From the NCBI GenBank assembly GCA_030950925.1, contig JAUZQO010000006.1:1-39427 (forward strand): DNA of 39,427 nucleotides. Reading direction: 5' to 3'. Below are positions 37,746 to 39,427 of the stretch, in pieces (position 1 is the first letter of the stretch; each line of letters begins with the position of its first letter). Source of the stretch: Mariprofundaceae bacterium. GTDB lineage: Bacteria > Pseudomonadota > Zetaproteobacteria > Mariprofundales > Mariprofundaceae. The notes under the pieces are model-generated. The model was not told the DNA's origin and did no database searches. It saw nothing but the letters and a program-made list of their open reading frames with translations. Both the position numbers and the translations under genes were made by a program.

Positions 37746-38651
37746 TTACTTTAATAAAAACTCTAACAAGGCTTTTTGTGCATGTAAGCGATTTTCCGCT
37801 TCATCCCAAACGACAGATTGTACCCCATCAATCACGCTAGCGGTGACTTCTTCGCCACGGTGTGCAGGTAGGCAGTGCATAAATAAAGCATTCGATTTGG
37901 CAACACCCATCACCGTATCATCCACCATGTAGTGGGCAAAAGCTTGTTCACGTTCCACCTGTTCTTCCTCTTGCCCCATCGAAGCCCATACATCAGTGGT
38001 GACCAAATCGACACCTGCGGTCGCTGCCAAGACATCTTGCGTGACTTCAATGGTGGCTCCCATATCACGCGCCTCTTGAATCACTTGATCTTGAGGTAAA
38101 TAGCCTTTGGGACAAGCCAAATTCAAATGATAGCCAAAAATAGCAGCGCCATTGATCCATGAGTGCGCCATATTGTTACCATCGCCAACCCATGCCACTG
38201 TCTTACCTTGAATTTCATCCCTGTGTTGCATATAAGTCATCACATCCGCCAAAATTTGGCATGGATGTGTCCAGTCGGTGAGTGCATTGATAACAGGAAC
38301 GGATGAATACTTGGCAAAGGTTTCCACCATGCTGTGTTCGAAGGTGCGAATCATCACCCCATCCACCATGCTTGAAATCACCCGAGCTGAATCTTCAACA
38401 GGTTCACCACGTCCAAGTTGCGTGGTGCCAGAATGCAGAAATAAAGCATGACCACCCAATTGATACATGCCAGTTTCAAACGAAACACGGGTGCGCGTGG
38501 AAGCTTTATCAAAAATCATTGCCAGCGTTTTCCCTGCCAATGTATGATGTGGCTTTCCCGCTTTTTGAAAATTTTTAAGCTCAAATGCACGCTCAAGTAT
38601 ACGTTGCCCTTCAAAGGGTTCTAAATCCAACAATGTGAGGAAATGCCTCAT
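37746..38651 (-). CDS. argF: Ornithine carbamoyltransferase
   Basis: Makes citrulline from ornithine and carbamoyl phosphate. The 301-residue protein has STRTR at residues 51-55 (carbamoyl phosphate binding), HPCQ at 129-132, and HCLPAHR at 259-265 (ornithine/catalytic loop). It is complete. Its ATG overlaps the argD stop (ATGA). Its last 17 codons plus stop are duplicated about 300 bp downstream. Confidence 0.98.
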   Translation of the reverse strand: MRHFLTLLDLEPFEGQRILERAFELKNFQKAGKPHHTLAGKTLAMIFDKASTRTRVSFETGMYQLGGHALFLHSGTTQLGRGEPVEDSARVISSMVDGVMIRTFEHSMVETFAKYSSVPVINALTDWTHPCQILADVMTYMQHRDEIQGKTVAWVGDGNNMAHSWINGAAIFGYHLNLACPKGYLPQDQVIQEARDMGATIEVTQDVLAATAGVDLVTTDVWASMGQEEEQVEREQAFAHYMVDDTVMGVAKSNALFMHCLPAHRGEEVTASVIDGVQSVVWDEAENRLHAQKALLEFLLK

Positions 38652-39427
38652 TCCTTGACCTCATTCAGACACTGTTCCAGCAAAAACAAAGCTTCACTGA
38701 TGTCTTCTTTACAAATATTCAATGGCGGCAGAAGTCGTAACACCTTAGGACCTGCTGACAACACCAGCAAACCATGTTGACGACAACATTCAATCAACGA
38801 TGCGACCTCAATATGACACGCCAAACCAAGCAGCAGACCCTGCCCCCGCACCCCTTCAATGCAATCAAAACGTTGCTTCAAGCGTTGCAAACCTTCACGC
38901 AATTGTTGCCCTCTTGCCAACACATTTTCCAAGATATTCTCTTCTTCAATCACAGATAAAACAGTGGATGCAGCGACACAGGATAAAGGGTTGCCGCCAA
39001 ATGTTGAACCATGTGTGCCAGCACTGAATGATGTTGCTATACCTTCTTTTGCCAACATGGCACCAATCGGCACACCTCCGCCCAAGCCTTTGGCTAAGGT
39101 TAATATATCGGGGTGAATATTGGCTTGTTCAAAAGCAAACATGGTGCCTGTACGTCCAATGCCTGTTTGCACTTCATCCAATATCAATAAAACACCGTGT
39201 TGATCGCACAAGGCGCGAACACCTTGTAAGTATTCAACGCTGGCAAGGTTAACCCCACCTTCGCCCTGTAAAGGCTCTAAAAGAATGGCGGCTGTGTGAC
39301 GATCAAGCGATTCAGTGAGTGTCTTCAAATCATTCAGGGGGACATGCTTAAAACCTGCGGGTAGCGGGTCAAAGCCAGTTTTCACTTTATCTTGCCCTGT
39401 CGCTGCAATGGTTTGCATGGTTCGACC
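38648..39427 (-). CDS. argD: Acetylornithine aminotransferase, 5' end cut by window
   Basis: A PLP enzyme that makes N-acetylornithine in arginine synthesis and may also serve in lysine synthesis. The visible 259 residues form the C-terminal part. The frame continues out of the window: the last codons read GRT before MQTIAATGQ, which aligns with the family's interior rather than its start, so the Met at 39418 is not the start. The PLP lysine lies in LTLAKGLGGG, with LILDEVQTGIGRTG before it. It overlaps argF by ATGA. Confidence 0.96.
   Translation of the reverse strand, partial: GRTMQTIAATGQDKVKTGFDPLPAGFKHVPLNDLKTLTESLDRHTAAILLEPLQGEGGVNLASVEYLQGVRALCDQHGVLLILDEVQTGIGRTGTMFAFEQANIHPDILTLAKGLGGGVPIGAMLAKEGIATSFSAGTHGSTFGGNPLSCVAASTVLSVIEEENILENVLARGQQLREGLQRLKQRFDCIEGVRGQGLLLGLACHIEVASLIECCRQHGLLVLSAGPKVLRLLPPLNICKEDISEALFLLEQCLNEVKE

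Noticed and set aside
39400-39418. argD starting at the ATG at 39418
   Set aside because: The frame stays open to the window edge and the visible sequence aligns with the middle of ArgD, so the gene is cut off.

Overview
The window is a chromosomal segment of a moderately AT-rich proteobacterium. The ribosomal protein and RNA polymerase sequences, and the gene order tRNA-Thr/Tyr/Gly/Thr, tuf, tRNA-Trp, secE, nusG, rplKAJL, rpoBC, match the beta/gamma-type proteobacterial arrangement. A deep-branching proteobacterium such as an iron-oxidising zetaproteobacterium would fit, but that assignment is inference and cannot be settled from this sequence alone. Almost all genes lie on the minus strand.

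Layout. 1-2110: lipA (lipoyl synthase, plus strand) faces ppk2 (polyphosphate kinase 2, minus strand), with a large REP-like palindrome between them. 2131-15934: the transcription/translation core, read right to left: four tRNAs, tuf, rpmG, tRNA-Trp, secE, nusG, rplK, rplA, rplJ, rplL, rpoB, rpoC, with hairpins after tuf, after rplL and after rpoC. 16026-21295: ribF, ileS and gltX on the minus strand (flavin synthesis and two aminoacyl-tRNA synthetases). 21422-25193: pldA (outer-membrane phospholipase A), a Nudix hydrolase on the opposite strand, and an OmpR-type two-component pair. 25182-27318: two exported beta-propeller (PD40/TolB-like) proteins of unknown function, with a CRP-like palindrome upstream.

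27466-33603 is the most interesting part. It is a minus-strand set made of a CRP/FNR-type regulator, a coiled-coil protein, an 872-residue single-pass membrane protein with a possible roadblock-like domain, six tandem repeats and a degenerate OmpA-like C-terminus, a Rab/Ras-like small GTPase, a class III adenylate cyclase, and a single-domain receiver. The GTPase and cyclase overlap by an ATGA. I propose a GTPase-cAMP-CRP signalling module, possibly tied to the cell envelope. Palindromes with CRP geometry lie in front of the regulator gene itself and in front of the PD40 pair.

33697-39427: arginine synthesis genes argD (cut by the window edge), argF and argG, followed without a real gap by a cytochrome b561-like gene, arsR, an ACR3 arsenite exporter and arsC. 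The ars genes therefore appear to be appended to the arginine cluster. The argF-argG gap is unusual. It holds a 54-bp second copy of the argF 3' end, a two-hairpin miniature repeat also present at 27924-28064, and three tandem 8-mers.
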